35,967 bases of DNA. It comes from JAEUOS01 sp031423955 (GTDB lineage Bacteria; Pseudomonadota; Gammaproteobacteria; Burkholderiales; JAEUOS01). The position numbers and the translations under genes were made by a program. Position 1 is the first letter of the stretch. Every line of letters starts with the position of its first letter. The notes beneath the pieces are model-generated. The model saw only the letters and a program-made list of their open reading frames with translations, was not told where the DNA came from and did no database searches. Of this stretch, positions 1 to 9,718 are shown one piece after another. The DNA lies in contig JANPGJ010000041.1 in assembly GCA_031423955.1 (NCBI GenBank), positions 1 through 35,967 of the forward strand, written 5' to 3'.

Positions 1-21
1 GCCCGGGCGCACAGTCTAACC

Positions 22-90
22 AAAAAAAAAAATTACTATCGACACTATAATAATAATTGATTGGTTTGATCGTGGTCCTATTTTTATACT
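22..90 (+). promoter_or_regulatory. Probable katG promoter with A-tract/UP-like element
   Basis: A -10 box TATACT lies at 85-90 and a -35-like TTGGTT at 61-66, 18 bases apart. Directly upstream is very AT-rich sequence (22-60) that starts with eleven A residues at 22-32. It occupies the place of an UP element and would be curved, in strong contrast to the GC-rich surroundings. The likely start site near 97 leaves a leader of about 35 bases with GAAAGG before the katG ATG. I looked for the ATAG/CTAT spacing of an OxyR site and found only partial matches, so the regulator is unknown. Confidence 0.55.
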
Positions 91-131
91 TCGTGGGGTA
101 ATCAATCTCCATCCTCGAAAGGTAAACGACC

Positions 132-2324
<2,193 letters not shown>

Positions 2325-2359
2325 AGTAGCGGTACCGGCCTGCACCGACCCGTAACAAT

Positions 2360-2411
2360 CAGCCTCGACCTGGCACCGGCGTTGCCGTGGCAGTCGAGGC
2401 TGCTTCATTTT
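2360..2411 (+). terminator. Intrinsic terminator after katG
   Basis: A perfect 10-bp inverted repeat, CAGCCTCGAC (2360-2369) and GTCGAGGCTG (2393-2402), encloses a smaller GGCA/TGCC hairpin. It is followed by a T-rich tail (CTTCATTTTC). It lies 35 bases after the katG stop and before the MFS gene, so the two genes are probably separate transcription units. Confidence 0.7.
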
Positions 2412-2487
2412 CTGCCGCTTGCCGCGATCACGCGGCGGGCTGGCCGATTGCTGTTATCTTCGCCGCTCATTCGCGCCGTCCCGCCTC

Positions 2488-3651
2488 ATGCTCCTGTCCA
2501 TCCTGCTTGCCCAGATTTCCTTCGGGCTGATCGCCATGACGATCTGCCTGCCTTCGATGCAGGAGTGGGGCACCCTGTTCGGTGCCAGTCAGGCGCAGGT
2601 GCAGTTGACCTTCAGCGGCTTCGTGCTGGCGTTTGGCCTGTTCCAACTGGTGTGCGGTCCGCTTTCCGACCGTTATGGCCGCAAGGCGGTGCTGGTGAGC
2701 GGGCTACTCCTGCTGGCCGCCGGCTCCCTGGTCGCCGCCCTGGCGCCCGGCCTCGAGGTTCTGATTGCCGGGCGGGTGTTGCAGGGCATGGGCAGCGCCG
2801 CCGGCACGGTGGTCGGGCGCGCCATGGTGCAGGACCGGTTTGAAGGATCGCAACGCACCAAGGTGATGGCCTATGTCGGCATGGCGATGGGACTGTCGCC
2901 GCCGTTTGCGGCGGTGATCGGCGGGCAACTCCATGTGCGATTTGGCTGGGCCAGCAACTTCATGCTCATCACGGTGGTGGCCCTGGTCATGCTGGTGGCG
3001 GCGTGGCGCGGCCTGCCGGGCCGCGCGGCCGCGATCCGGCCGGGCGGGCACTGGCATGGCGGCATGCTGTCAGCCTATGCAAGCTTGCTCCGGCAACGGT
3101 CGCTCCTGCTCTACGTGCTGATCCTGTGCATGAGCACGGCGGCGTTCTACGTGTTCCTGTCCGGCGCACCGATCGTGCTGCGCAGCTACGGCGTGGGGCC
3201 AGACGGCATCGGCTGGTACATCATGGTCGTGCCCTTGTCGTACATGACGGGCAATTTCCTCACCAGCTGCCTGATCCACGGCAAGGGCGAGCGCCAAATG
3301 ATGGCACTGGGCCAGTTGGCCACCCTGGCAGGCCTTGCGCTGATGCTCGGCCTGGCGCTGCTGGGACTCGACTCTCCACTGGCGTTCTCGGCACCGCTCA
3401 TGCTGCTGGGCATCGGCCACGGCTTCCTGGTGCCGCCCAGCCTGGCCGGCACGGTCGGCGTGGTTCCCGCGCTGGCCGGCTCTGCCGCGGCGCTGGCCGG
3501 CCTGATGCAGCAACTGATGGGCGCACTGGGTGGCTACAGTGTCGGGCTGGTGTCGCACCAGGGTTCTCGCAACCTTGGCTTGCTGATGCTCGGCTTCACC
3601 CTGTGCGGGCTGGCGGCACACCTTGCACTGCGCCGCCAGCGCGATGATTGA
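2488..3651 (+). CDS. MFS drug-resistance transporter, Bcr/CflA type (DHA1)
   Basis: Inner-membrane proton-driven exporter of the major facilitator superfamily, 387 residues from the ATG at 2488. The N-terminus goes straight into the first membrane helix (LLSILLAQISFGLIAM) and the family-typical ICLPSMQEW segment. Motif A, GPLSDRYGRKAVL, lies at about residues 57-69 between helices 2 and 3. Glycine-rich helix 5 and about twelve hydrophobic segments in total are recognisable. The frame stays open upstream to a TTG at 2419, but that extension is arginine-rich and unlike the family, so 2488 is preferred even though no clear ribosome site precedes it. The substrate cannot be read from sequence. 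It is convergent with the thiamine-diphosphate enzyme downstream. Confidence 0.88.
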   Translation: MLLSILLAQISFGLIAMTICLPSMQEWGTLFGASQAQVQLTFSGFVLAFGLFQLVCGPLSDRYGRKAVLVSGLLLLAAGSLVAALAPGLEVLIAGRVLQGMGSAAGTVVGRAMVQDRFEGSQRTKVMAYVGMAMGLSPPFAAVIGGQLHVRFGWASNFMLITVVALVMLVAAWRGLPGRAAAIRPGGHWHGGMLSAYASLLRQRSLLLYVLILCMSTAAFYVFLSGAPIVLRSYGVGPDGIGWYIMVVPLSYMTGNFLTSCLIHGKGERQMMALGQLATLAGLALMLGLALLGLDSPLAFSAPLMLLGIGHGFLVPPSLAGTVGVVPALAGSAAALAGLMQQLMGALGGYSVGLVSHQGSRNLGLLMLGFTLCGLAAHLALRRQRDD

Positions 3652-3748
3652 TTGTTGCCAGCAAGAAGGCAGGCTTGACGAAGGCCTGTTGTCGCCTCGA
3701 TCCTTTGCAATCCTCAAGCATCGGCCCGGATGTCGAACCTGATCCGCG

Positions 3749-5419
3749 TCAGGTCGCACGCACCTCGGGGTTGACGTGGCAGTCGAGCACCAGCGGTACG
3801 CTCGCCGCTGAAGCCAGCCAGTCGGCGATCACCCCCAGGTCACGGATCGATCGCACCGTCGCCGCCTGCGCGCCCATCGCGCGGGCAATCGCCTCGAACG
3901 AGGGCGCGGCGATTTGCGCCTGGCTGGTATCCATGCCGAGCGCCGAAAGCACGTTGACCTCCGCGCCCAGCGCGGCGTCGTTGCTGACCACCACCAGGAT
4001 CTTCAGGCGCAGGCGTACCGCTGTTTCAAGGTCGCCCACCGACATCATCATCGCCGCATCGCCGGCGCACACCACCACCAGCTCACCCGGCCTGCCGACC
4101 GCGGCGCCGACCCCGGCGCCCATCGCCAGCCCGATCGAGCCGGCTTCAACCGCCTGCATGAAATTGCGCGGTGCGGCGACCCGCAGGTTGCGAATCGCGA
4201 AGCGTGCGTGCTGGCCGCCGTCGATGCAAAGAATGCGCCCGGCGGGCAACAGCCGGTTCAGTTCCAGCATCAGGCTGCGCGGGTCGAGCAGACCCGGCTT
4301 GCTGCGATCGACATGGTCGGATTCGGGGATGAACGAGGCGATGGTGGCCTTGAATTCCGGCGTGCGAAAGCCTGCCTGCGCATGGCCGCGCTTCTCGAGT
4401 TCGGCCACCAGTGCTTCGGCGACGGCACGCGCGTCGCCGGCGATGCCGAGGTCGATGTCAAGGAAACGGCCGAGCGATTCCGGAGCGGCGTCGACCTGGA
4501 TCACGTGGGCGCGCGGGAACAGGGTGTTGTTGTAGGTGGTCCACGGGTTCAGGGTGGCGCCGAAGGCCAGCACGCAATCGACCTGCGGGATCAGGTCGGA
4601 GGCCAGTGCGGTCGAATAGGTGCCGCAGACGCCGATGTCGTAGGGTTCACCGTCGAACAGGGCCGACCCCGGCAGGCTGGTGGCGAGCAACGCGCCGGTG
4701 AGTTCGCCCAGCCGCTTGAGGGCCGGCCCGGCGCCGCTTGACATCGCGCCGCGGCCGGCCAGGATCATCGGGCGACTCACCGCCCAGGTTTCGCCCAGCA
4801 GGTCGGCGAGCGATTCGATCGACTGCGCGTCGGCAATCGCGTGGCGCGGACCATCGGCTGCAACCGGTGCGGCCTGGGCTGACGACTCGACCTTCTCAAG
4901 CAACAGTTGGCGACCCAGCACCAGCACCACCGCGCCGCGCTGGCCGAGCGCGAGGGCTTTGCGCGTCGCCGCCGCGGCCGCCGTGCCTTCGAGCGGCTTG
5001 ACCACCGGGATGCCGAGCAATTCCAGCGCGGCCGCCTGCGGAAACTGCTTGAGCCAGCCGACCGGCGACGCCTTGCGGGCGAACTCGCGCTCGCGGTCGT
5101 TTTCCGCCGGGTTGCCGGCGCCGGCCAACACCACCACCCGCGAACCGGCGCGGTGCGCGGTGTGAATCGCGGTCAGCGCGTTGGAAAAGCCGGGACCGCC
5201 GGTCACGGTGACAAAGCCGGTGCGTCCGGTGGCGCGCGAGTAGCCGTCGGCCATCGCCGCGGCCTGGTTTTCGTGCCGCGCCGCGTGGCAGACAATCCCG
5301 AGCGCCGCCGCCGACACCACCAGCGGCGCGGTGTCCTCACCCATCACGCCGAACATGCATTCGACGCCGGCATCCTTGAGTTGCTGGGCCACGATTTCGT
5401 GGACTGGAGTGGTCGTCAT
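3749..5419 (-). CDS. Thiamine diphosphate-dependent enzyme, acetolactate synthase/benzoylformate decarboxylase-like
   Basis: A 556-residue member of the ThDP family with the usual order of PYR, central and PP domains. The activating glutamate is visible as Glu50 in ARHENQAAAMADGY. The cofactor/metal motif begins at residue 453 as GDAAMM and ends at Asn480 (VVSND); the usual GDG...NN reads GDA...ND here, while Asp454 and Asn480 are kept. It carries out carboligation or decarboxylation of a 2-oxoacid, but it is not clearly the biosynthetic IlvB, and no small regulatory subunit gene is nearby. The ATG at 5419 follows AAAGGA at 12 bases. The frame is open further upstream but that part is not family-like. 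It is divergent from a Bug receptor, a common pairing of an acid-binding receptor with a 2-oxoacid enzyme. Confidence 0.85.
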   Translation of the reverse strand: MTTTPVHEIVAQQLKDAGVECMFGVMGEDTAPLVVSAAALGIVCHAARHENQAAAMADGYSRATGRTGFVTVTGGPGFSNALTAIHTAHRAGSRVVVLAGAGNPAENDREREFARKASPVGWLKQFPQAAALELLGIPVVKPLEGTAAAAATRKALALGQRGAVVLVLGRQLLLEKVESSAQAAPVAADGPRHAIADAQSIESLADLLGETWAVSRPMILAGRGAMSSGAGPALKRLGELTGALLATSLPGSALFDGEPYDIGVCGTYSTALASDLIPQVDCVLAFGATLNPWTTYNNTLFPRAHVIQVDAAPESLGRFLDIDLGIAGDARAVAEALVAELEKRGHAQAGFRTPEFKATIASFIPESDHVDRSKPGLLDPRSLMLELNRLLPAGRILCIDGGQHARFAIRNLRVAAPRNFMQAVEAGSIGLAMGAGVGAAVGRPGELVVVCAGDAAMMMSVGDLETAVRLRLKILVVVSNDAALGAEVNVLSALGMDTSQAQIAAPSFEAIARAMGAQAATVRSIRDLGVIADWLASAASVPLVLDCHVNPEVRAT

Positions 5420-5588
5420 TTTCTGGGTTGTCCTTTCAATTGGGAAGTCCGCGAAAATCGCTGCGGCGAGCAGTTTAATGCGGAAGCAGCGACGTCGACC
5501 GGCGGCATTGCGCGCACCAGGACACTGGTCGGGTTTCGATAAACAAAAAGGCCTGTACGATTGGGCATCCCGACACGAAGATGAAGAA

Positions 5589-6554
5589 ATGCGCCTCGTA
5601 CGAAAAGCCATTGTTATCGCGGTTTCCGCCCTGTCCAGCCTCGGTGCCTGGGCGCAGGCTTACCCGACGCAGCCGATCAAGCTGGTGCTGCCGTTTGCCG
5701 CGGGCACCGGCACCGAAGCGGCCCTGCGGATCATCGCCGAGCGCCTTGGTGCCGTCCTCAAGCAACCGATCGTGTTCGAGAACCGGCCCGGCGCGGGCTC
5801 CACACTGGGTGCCGACCTGGTGGCCAAGGCCGCGCCTGACGGCTATACCCTGGCGGCTACCTATAACTCGTCGATCGCACCCGGGCCCCTGATGTTCAGG
5901 AAGGTGCCTTACGATCCGATCAAGGATTTCCATCACATCGCGCTGATCGGCCTGTATCCGCAATACATCATCGTCAGGGCAGATTACCCGATCAAGACCA
6001 TCCAGGAATTCCTGGGCTTGGTAAAGAGCAAGCCGGGCACCGTCAATTACGCTTCGGCCGGTGTGGGCACTTCGGGTTTCCTAGCGGCCGAGTTGCTCAA
6101 GCAAACCCTCAACCTGAACATGACACACATCCCCTACAAGGGGCCGTCGCCGGCCATCGTCGACTTGCTCGGCGGCCGACTCGACATGGTGCTCACCGCC
6201 AGCGCGGCCGAATTGGTGAAGGCCGGCAAGGTCAGGGTGCTGGCGGTGACCAGCGAGAAGCGCATGGCCACCGCGCCGGAGGTGCCGACCTTGGACGAGA
6301 TCGCGCCTGGCGTGCAGGCGGTGTCGTGGGTCGGCATTTCGGCGCCGGCGCAAACACCCAGGGCGATCACCGCGCGGCTTGAGAAAGAGTTGCTGGAAGT
6401 TCTCGGCACGCCGGACATGCAGGCGCGCCTGAGTGATCCGATCCTCGGCCTGACGCTTTCTGCGCGCGGCTCGGACAAGTTTCTCGAGTTCATCCAGAAG
6501 GAAATGCGCGTCTGGGCGCCGGTGATCAAGGCCGGCAATATCCAGGTGGAGTAG
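5589..6554 (+). CDS. Bug/TctC-family periplasmic tripartite tricarboxylate receptor (orphan)
   Basis: Secreted solute-binding protein of 321 residues. A signal peptide (MRLVRKAIVIAVSALSSLG, cleavage near AWAQA/YP) is followed by the hallmark YPTQPIKLVLPFAAG, the ligand-loop segment ENRPGAGSTLG, HIPYKGPSPA and APEVPTLDE. These receptors bind carboxylated ligands such as tricarboxylates, nicotinate or aromatic acids in a Venus-flytrap fold. No TctA or TctB membrane genes are nearby, so it is an orphan, as is usual in Burkholderiales. The ATG at 5589 places the signal peptide at the N-terminus; longer in-frame starts would bury it. The 169-bp divergent region shared with the ThDP enzyme suggests joint control and a 2-oxoacid or aromatic ligand, which is inference. 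Confidence 0.93.
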   Translation: MRLVRKAIVIAVSALSSLGAWAQAYPTQPIKLVLPFAAGTGTEAALRIIAERLGAVLKQPIVFENRPGAGSTLGADLVAKAAPDGYTLAATYNSSIAPGPLMFRKVPYDPIKDFHHIALIGLYPQYIIVRADYPIKTIQEFLGLVKSKPGTVNYASAGVGTSGFLAAELLKQTLNLNMTHIPYKGPSPAIVDLLGGRLDMVLTASAAELVKAGKVRVLAVTSEKRMATAPEVPTLDEIAPGVQAVSWVGISAPAQTPRAITARLEKELLEVLGTPDMQARLSDPILGLTLSARGSDKFLEFIQKEMRVWAPVIKAGNIQVE

Positions 6555-6794
6555 GGAAAGACTGAACCGGTCAGCAGATTACCTGTTGATGCTTACCAAA
6601 AACACGTCAGCCTCCCCAGAGGCATGTTGTTGTCTCAAATTCTGCAATTCTCAATACGTCGCCCTTGCACGGTGTTGATACGAAAATGCTCCTGGTTCGC
6701 CAAGCCGTATTGCAGGGAATTGTTCTGCATATTTTCGGGAAGAAGTGCAGGCTGCCTGATGGCACGACAATGTGCACCTTGAGACGTAGAGCCC
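6555..6794. other. Intergenic region, comparatively AT-rich
   Basis: 240 bases between the Bug receptor and the nucleoside phosphorylase. The only structure I see is a small hairpin GCCTC/GAGGC near 6611-6624 without a T-run. Base composition is more AT-rich than the neighbours, consistent with a promoter for the downstream gene, but no convincing -35/-10 pair stands out. Short minus-strand open frames here resemble nothing I know. Confidence 0.3.
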
Positions 6795-7589
6795 ATGAGC
6801 GAGAATGAGAAACCGCCAATTCTGGCGCGCAAGGTCTACGGCTCGGCGTCGGTGTTCACACCGGAGAGCCTGCTGCGCGAGGCGCGGCGCCAGAAAGCCG
6901 CGGCGACCGAACCGGTGCCGGAGATATGCCTGCTTGACCCCGACGGCGACATTGTTCGCCAGTTGCAGGCGCAGGGCCGCGCCCGGCGTCACCAGGGATG
7001 GGTTTGCTACCACACCGATCTGCACGTCTTCGAGATCGACGGCCTCACCGTTGGTGTCGTCGGCTGTGCCGTCGGCGCCTCGTTCGCGGTGCTGGTGGCC
7101 GAGGAACTGTTCGCCTCGGGCTGCGGCTTGTTGCTGAGCGTCACATCCGCGGGACAGCTTGCGGCGCGTGAAGCGCCGCCTTATTTCATCCTGATCGAGC
7201 GCGCCTTGCGTGACGAAGGTACGAGCTACCACTACGTGGCGCCCGCGCCTTACAGCGAAGCGCCCGCAGACCTGATCGGCGCGCTCGACGGTGCGTTTGA
7301 CGATCTCGCAATCCATGTCTTGCGCGGCGCGACCTGGACCACCGACGCGCCGTTCCGCGAAACCAGGGAGGCGATCGACTGGATGTGCGAGCAAGGCCTG
7401 CTGGCCGTCGAGATGGAGGCTGCGGCACTGTATGCCTTCGCCCGTGCCCGCGGCAAAGCCGTGGTTTGTTTCGCCCATGTGACCAACCAGATGGGGCAGG
7501 TCGAGGGCGACTTCGAGAAAGGCGATGCCAACGGTGCTTCCGATGCGTTGGCGATCGTGGCGCGGGCCGCTGCCTGCCTGAAGCAATAG
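6795..7589 (+). CDS. Nucleoside phosphorylase-superfamily protein (PNP/UDP family 1)
   Basis: A 264-residue protein of the phosphorylase/nucleosidase fold, which breaks the N-glycosidic bond of nucleosides. The family signature AVEMEAAALYAFA lies at about residues 204-216; Glu206, Met207 and Glu208 correspond to the ribose-binding segment. TTDAPFRET at about 182-190 corresponds to the base-recognition loop with its acidic residue, and the central VGVVGCAVGAS matches the glycine-rich core strand. The N-terminal phosphate-binding GDPxR loop of E. coli uridine phosphorylase is not obvious, so the substrate, and whether it is phosphorolytic, is uncertain. The start at 6795 has only a weak GAGACG ahead of it. 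The gene ends 6 bases from the convergent M28 peptidase gene. Confidence 0.82.
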   Translation: MSENEKPPILARKVYGSASVFTPESLLREARRQKAAATEPVPEICLLDPDGDIVRQLQAQGRARRHQGWVCYHTDLHVFEIDGLTVGVVGCAVGASFAVLVAEELFASGCGLLLSVTSAGQLAAREAPPYFILIERALRDEGTSYHYVAPAPYSEAPADLIGALDGAFDDLAIHVLRGATWTTDAPFRETREAIDWMCEQGLLAVEMEAAALYAFARARGKAVVCFAHVTNQMGQVEGDFEKGDANGASDALAIVARAAACLKQ

Positions 7590-7595
7590 TTTGAG

Positions 7596-8879
7596 TCAGC
7601 CGGGCAACGACCGCCGCGCCAGTGTTTCGAGCGTCTGATCCGCGGCCGTCAGTGCCTGCCACGCCATCGCACACGTCACCCGCAGCGCGCGACGCATTTC
7701 GTCATCGTGCACCAGATGCGGCAGATCGTCACCGGAAAGAATCGCATTGACGCGCGACTGCGGCCGGTCGAATCCGGCCAAGAGGCGCAGTGCCGGAATG
7801 CCGTGGGCGGCGAAGTTGGCATGATCGGAGTTGGGCATCAAGGGCAGGTAGTGGCCGACGGGCATGCCTGTGAGTCGCGCGCTCTCTTCAACAAAACCTG
7901 CCAGTTGCGGAAAGCCGCTGATCAGCGCGGTGAGGCTGTCGTCGCCGGCCACGGTGTCGAGGTTGATGTTCAGGCGCAGCGTCTGGCGCTCTGCCGGCGC
8001 CATGTCTGCGAGGTAGCGCGCCGACCCGGCCAGCGCCCATTCCTCGGCGGAAAAGAGGCACACCCGCAAGCCGCGCGTCGCCGGGCCGATGCGCGGCGCC
8101 AGCGCGCGCGCGGCGGCCAGCGCGACGGCCACGCCGGTGGCGTTGTCCAGTGCACTTTGCCCGAGGTCGTGGCCGTCGATGTGCGCGCTGATGACGATGC
8201 GCTCATCCGAGCCGCCGGCAATGTCCAGCACGCCCACGTCCGCCAGGGAGCCGGGCAACTCCTCGCCATCGATGACCAGTCGCACAAGTGCAGGGGATGG
8301 GGCGCCGGCGATGCGCTCCGCCGAGGCGTGGTCGATGTAGGCTGCCGGGATGCCGGCACTGCCGAACGGCCGCCCGGACGAGCCCGACATCAGACCGCCG
8401 CCCGGCCACGGGTTGGCGATCAGGAAGCCGATTGCGCCGCGCGCCACCGCGAGGTCGTATTTGCGGCGACGATGCATGTGCCGGGGCGAGAAGGGGTACT
8501 CATGGCGTACCAGCGCGATCCTGCCGCGCACCTGGTCGCCGGCGGCATCGAAGTCTTCGGTGCGGCCCTGGCCGAGATCGATCACCTCGCCGATCAGGCC
8601 GTCTTCAGGTGTGCTGATCGAGCGCAGCAGGGGTTTGCAGGCCAGCGGCGTCTCCGGTGCCTCCAGCAAGGCCAGGCTCGCCCGGCGACAGCGCCAGCCG
8701 GCATAGGGCACTTGCAGGTGCGATACCGCGCCGCCGATGGCATGCAGCCGACCCAGTGCCCAAGCCATTGCGGCCACCTCCTGCCCGCTGCCGGCCAGGC
8801 GCCCGCCGAACGCGCAGAGCGCCGCAAAATCGGGCATCAACGCCAGGTCTGCCTCGGTGGCGCCGAGAATGTCTTCCAT
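7596..8879 (-). CDS. M28-family metallopeptidase with PA insert
   Basis: A 427-residue zinc aminopeptidase-like protein. A protease-associated domain covers roughly residues 95-210 (GLIGEVIDLG ... IPAAYIDHAS). The catalytic domain shows the M28 two-zinc ligand set: His233 and bridging Asp245 in SAHIDGHDLGQSALDNATG, Glu279/Glu280 in FSAEEWALAGS (catalytic base and ligand), Asp308 in NINLDTVAG and His353 in NSDHANFAAHG. All are present, so the enzyme should be active. No signal peptide is visible from the ATG at 8879, suggesting a cytoplasmic aminopeptidase or amidohydrolase rather than a secreted one. The ribosome site is weak. The substrate is unknown. Its stop is 6 bases from that of the nucleoside phosphorylase on the other strand. 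Confidence 0.9.
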   Translation of the reverse strand: MEDILGATEADLALMPDFAALCAFGGRLAGSGQEVAAMAWALGRLHAIGGAVSHLQVPYAGWRCRRASLALLEAPETPLACKPLLRSISTPEDGLIGEVIDLGQGRTEDFDAAGDQVRGRIALVRHEYPFSPRHMHRRRKYDLAVARGAIGFLIANPWPGGGLMSGSSGRPFGSAGIPAAYIDHASAERIAGAPSPALVRLVIDGEELPGSLADVGVLDIAGGSDERIVISAHIDGHDLGQSALDNATGVAVALAAARALAPRIGPATRGLRVCLFSAEEWALAGSARYLADMAPAERQTLRLNINLDTVAGDDSLTALISGFPQLAGFVEESARLTGMPVGHYLPLMPNSDHANFAAHGIPALRLLAGFDRPQSRVNAILSGDDLPHLVHDDEMRRALRVTCAMAWQALTAADQTLETLARRSLPG

Positions 8880-8936
8880 CAGGTATGCCCGTCGTCAGCC
8901 GGTCTCATCGCAGCAAGTTGAAAATCACTCGGGCTC

Positions 8937-9257
8937 TCAAGCGGCAACAGTAATACCGGCGGCATGCGCGCGGCGCGCCGGTCGCACGATGATCTCGACC
9001 TGCTGATCGAGCGATACCAGTGCCTGCATAAGGCGTTCAAGCGAGATGTTCTGCAGCTTGTAGCGCCGCACTTGAGACACCTTCGGTTGGGTCATTCCGG
9101 TGATGTTGGCGGCCTCGGTCTGGCTGAGACCACGTTTGTCGATCAACTCGTTGAGCTTGACAGCGAGAACGGCTTTTGCCGACAGGTCTTCGGCATCGTC
9201 CAGACCAAGATCGGCCAGCACGTTGTCGGTGCCTGGATGGATTTTGTGCGACATCAT
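8937..9257 (-). CDS. HigA-like antitoxin, XRE helix-turn-helix
   Basis: A 106-residue DNA-binding antitoxin of the HigA/HTH_37 type. The helix-turn-helix is clear in RGLSQTEAANITGMTQPKVS, followed by the family-typical ISLERLMQALVSLDQQVEI. It would neutralise the upstream toxin and autorepress the operon. Two consecutive ATGs are possible (9257 and 9254). The toxin stop TGA overlaps the first as ATGA, while GGGAG is better spaced for the second, so the protein may be two residues shorter at most. The open frame is intact although its partner toxin is not, leaving it probably an orphan antitoxin/regulator. Confidence 0.88.
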   Translation of the reverse strand: MMSHKIHPGTDNVLADLGLDDAEDLSAKAVLAVKLNELIDKRGLSQTEAANITGMTQPKVSQVRRYKLQNISLERLMQALVSLDQQVEIIVRPARRAHAAGITVAA

Positions 9258-9620
9258 GATCTCCCGCCCGGCCCGTACCGGGCGAGCACCGCTTTCAACC
9301 GCTTTTCGATCAGATCCACCTCTGGTTGCGGGGTGGCAATTCCGGACTTGGACTTCTTTTGAAACGCATGCAGGACATGGACGGCATCGCCGACACGCAC
9401 CGTGTAGACGGCACGAAACGTGTCACCACGGTGATCTTCGACCAGTTCGTACACGCCTGAACCGAGACCTTTCCAGGGTTTCGCGGATTCGGGAGTTCGC
9501 CCCAATTGCACGACGAAGAGTGCGACGCCCAGATCCTTCTGTACCGGAATCGGAAATTCCTTGAAGTCAGTCCTTTTTCGAGGAACCTTCCCAGTATAGA
9601 AGTTTGCGTTTCTCCTTCAT
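9254..9620 (-). pseudogene. HigB-like toxin (Gp49/RelE superfamily), frameshifted
   Basis: Ribosome-dependent mRNA endonuclease-like toxin of the phage Gp49/HigB family. Downstream of 9566 the minus strand encodes the family core (GVALFVVQLGR, YELVEDHRGDTFRAVYTVR, VLHAFQKKSKSGIATP). The N-terminal part (MKEKRKLLYWEGSSKKD) starts at the ATG at 9620 but is in another frame and meets a TGA. The break coincides with a tandem AGTC duplication on the plus strand at 9565-9572. Removing one copy restores an unbroken family-like protein reading SSKKDFKEFPIPVQKDLG. The longest remaining canonical start is a GTG at 9511, giving an 85-residue fragment without the first helix. Probably inactive, unless the duplication is a sequencing error or is bypassed by +1 frameshifting. 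Confidence 0.75.
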
Positions 9621-9622
9621 GA

Positions 9623-9641
9623 ATTATATCCGTTCGGATAT
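9623..9641 (-). promoter_or_regulatory. Probable higBA operator and -10 box
   Basis: A near-perfect palindrome, ATATCCG (9626-9632), TT, CGGATAT (9635-9641), lies just before the toxin ATG at 9620. A consensus -10 hexamer TATAAT on the minus strand (9628-9623) overlaps it. The arrangement fits autorepression by the HigA protein. The -10 is only two bases from the ATG, so transcription from it would begin at or inside the start codon. No good -35 is visible. Confidence 0.5.
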
Positions 9642-9718
9642 TGAATCACTCGTGGCCCATGCGCCGCGGCCGCGCCTGGAAAATCCCGACCGCGAATTTG
9701 CGGCGCGAATGCCCTGCA

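Noticed and set aside
33..90. OxyR binding site upstream of katG
   Set aside because: CTAT occurs at 36-39 and 45-48, but the alternating ATAG/CTAT pattern with correct spacing is missing. Only the core promoter is supported.
3670..3688. CAGGC/GCCTG hairpin between the MFS and ThDP enzyme genes as a terminator
   Set aside because: The stem is only 5 bp and no T-run follows on either strand.
6607..6832. Short minus-strand frames before the nucleoside phosphorylase
   Set aside because: They overlap each other and the downstream gene start, have no ribosome site and resemble no protein I know.
9660..9718. Imperfect CCGC/GCGG stem downstream of the Bug receptor as terminator
   Set aside because: The stem is about 4 bp in its perfect part, and the following ATTTTCC is a weak T-tract; not enough support.
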